Assembly: GCA_023014485.1 (NCBI GenBank)
Contig: JAJOZX010005632.1
Location: 248,001 to 312,000, forward strand
From: Bathynomus jamesi
Taxonomy: Eukaryota > Arthropoda > Malacostraca > Isopoda > Cirolanidae
DNA length: 64,000 bases
Reading direction: 5' to 3'
In this document: piece by piece, positions 62,930 to 64,000 of the stretch
Layout: every line of letters starts with the position of its first letter
How positions within the stretch are numbered: position 1 is the stretch's first letter
Translations under genes and position numbers: made by a program
Notes under the pieces: generated by a model
The model's input: the letters and a program-made list of their open reading frames with translations, nothing else
Database searches by the model: none
Told to the model about the DNA's origin: nothing

Positions 62930-64000
62930 TCTGATTTCCACAGCTAGTAACTCAATTTGAATTTTATGAAATTGCAAACTTTGCAAAATCTGTTCTTCGA
63001 ATGGCCAAAATTCCTTCATCAAACAAAAATGTGAAAACTTATCCAATTCTAATTTTTCTCGCCCTTTCTGGCATCTATCTAAGAACAGAGCTCTCCAACA
63101 ACTTTGTCTTGTCTTCTTCCTCTTTCCATTCCGACGGTTCAGTTGCCGCCTCTTCTCCTGACAGAGCTGAACTCTTTGTTCAAACTTTCGCCTCCCACTC
63201 AACCTTGGACGATTCCGGGGCTATTCCTCCATCTCCTCCTCCTCCGACTTAATTATGTCTAAAATTAGAATCTCTTCCAAAGATGCTCTTCTGCCCTATC
63301 TGGGTTTAACCCAAAGAAGGCATTCGGTCCTGATGGTGTGACTCCTGTTGTTCTCAAGAACTGTGCTTCTTTGCTGACACCCTGCCTAGACAAATTCTTT
63401 CGTCTTTGTCTTTCATCTTGTGCTATTCCTTCCTGCTGGAAGTTCACATTCATTCAACATGTCCCAAAGAAGGGTCACCACTCTGAACCCTCCAACTATT
63501 GTCCAATTGCTTTGATTTCTTGCCTTGCTAAAGTTTTTTAATCTGTCCATAATAGGGGGATTCTCCAGCACCTCTCTTCTCGCAATCTTCTTTCAGATCG
63601 TCATTATGGGTTCCACAAGGAACTTTCTCTTGGCGAGCTTCCTGCATATCTCTGATTCTTGGTTATCCTCCTATCGGGATTTCGGTGAAACTTTTGCATT
63701 TGCGATAGACATATCAAAAGCTTTTGATTGAGTCTGGCACAAATCTTTAATTTCCAAACTGCCATCCTTCGGTCTCTATCCTTCTATCTGTGCTTTTATC
63801 TTTAATTTCCTTTCTGCCCGATCTATAGTTGAGGTTCTACATGACCACGGTTCTTCTCCTAAAGCTATTAATAATGCTATTCCTCAGGGTTCTGTCCTGT
63901 CACCCACTCTTTTCCTTTTATTTATCAGGGATGTATTAAGTCGCACTTCCTGTCATATCCACTCCTATACCGATGATGCCATCTTCAATTTTCCACCCAT
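62930..64000 (+). mobile_element. LINE (CMPPPLRR family), RT region, running off the window
   Basis: Plus-strand copy of the 59-61 kb LINE: NPKKAFGPDGVTPVVLKN, FIQHVPKKGHHSEPSNYCPI, SDSWLSSYRDFGETFAFAID, ISKAFD-stop, then in broken frames SVLSPTLFLLFI and SCHIHSYTDDA (relatives have YADD). Shifts at 63290 and 63540 and a stop after SKAFD show it is dead. It is cut by the window end. Confidence 0.85.

Overview
This window is repeat-dominated nuclear DNA from an animal, almost certainly an arthropod. The reasons are AACCT/TTAGG-type telomere-like motifs (best at 23274-23415), abundant mariner/Tc1, hAT, Penelope-like and CR1/Jockey-type elements of arthropod flavour, tRNA-derived SINEs, and spliced GT-AG exons. 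The many (TA)n and (CA)n tracts and the LINE family present would fit a decapod crustacean, but the species cannot be fixed from the sequence alone. Nothing looks bacterial. Nearly every protein-coding stretch is a decayed transposon.

Host genes. Two sets of plus-strand exons stand out from the repeats. Four exons (15702-15804, 16643-16810, 16996-17043, 49664-49809), all joined by phase-1 introns, would encode a secreted protein of about 154 residues with a signal peptide and a C-terminal coiled coil. Three further exons (51418-51560, 52902-53073, 53223-53444) join in phase and encode a domain resembling the fucolectin/F5-8 type (FTP) lectin fold. They may be one gene, since coiled coil plus FTP domain is a sensible design, with the TGA in exon 4 marking an alternative end; or they may be two neighbours. 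The 32.6-kb intron between exons 3 and 4 holds most of the transposons.

Layout. 1-3 kb: minus-strand LINE fragments, one carrying a DD37E Tc1/mariner element. 3.2-5.9 kb: decayed transposase of a D-D-E family marked by HWDGK, split by a hAT MITE and a 365-bp tandem duplication. 6.1-6.9 kb: MITE with 127-bp identical inverted ends. 7.5-14.5 kb: inverted pair of LTR-like 0.7-kb repeats, SINEs, LINE and Penelope fragments. 15.5-18 kb: host exons, a hAT with a SINE inside, and a hairpin element. 18.1-21.7 kb: a 3.6-kb DNA transposon with 443-bp inverted ends and a second D-D-E-like transposase. 22-29.5 kb: Penelope and LINE remnants, a repeat-ended MITE around the telomere-like array, a Tc1-like element, a dimeric SINE. 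29.9-34.6 kb: DD41D element, a 20-bp-repeat element, and a 364-bp tandem duplication holding a DD34E Tc1. 35-41 kb: LINE split by a hAT, a mariner inside a LINE, a second hAT. 42.3-44.6 kb: second HWDGK copy. 44.65-45.94 kb: palindrome of two Penelope GIY-YIG ends. 46-49.6 kb: a nearly complete LINE and a SINE palindrome. 50-64 kb: further LINEs, the lectin exons, a mariner and a decayed reverse transcriptase.

The most unusual items are the two related D-D-E families, the 443-bp inverted ends with a motif repeated every 171-172 bp, and the host gene whose exons are separated by this transposon graveyard.
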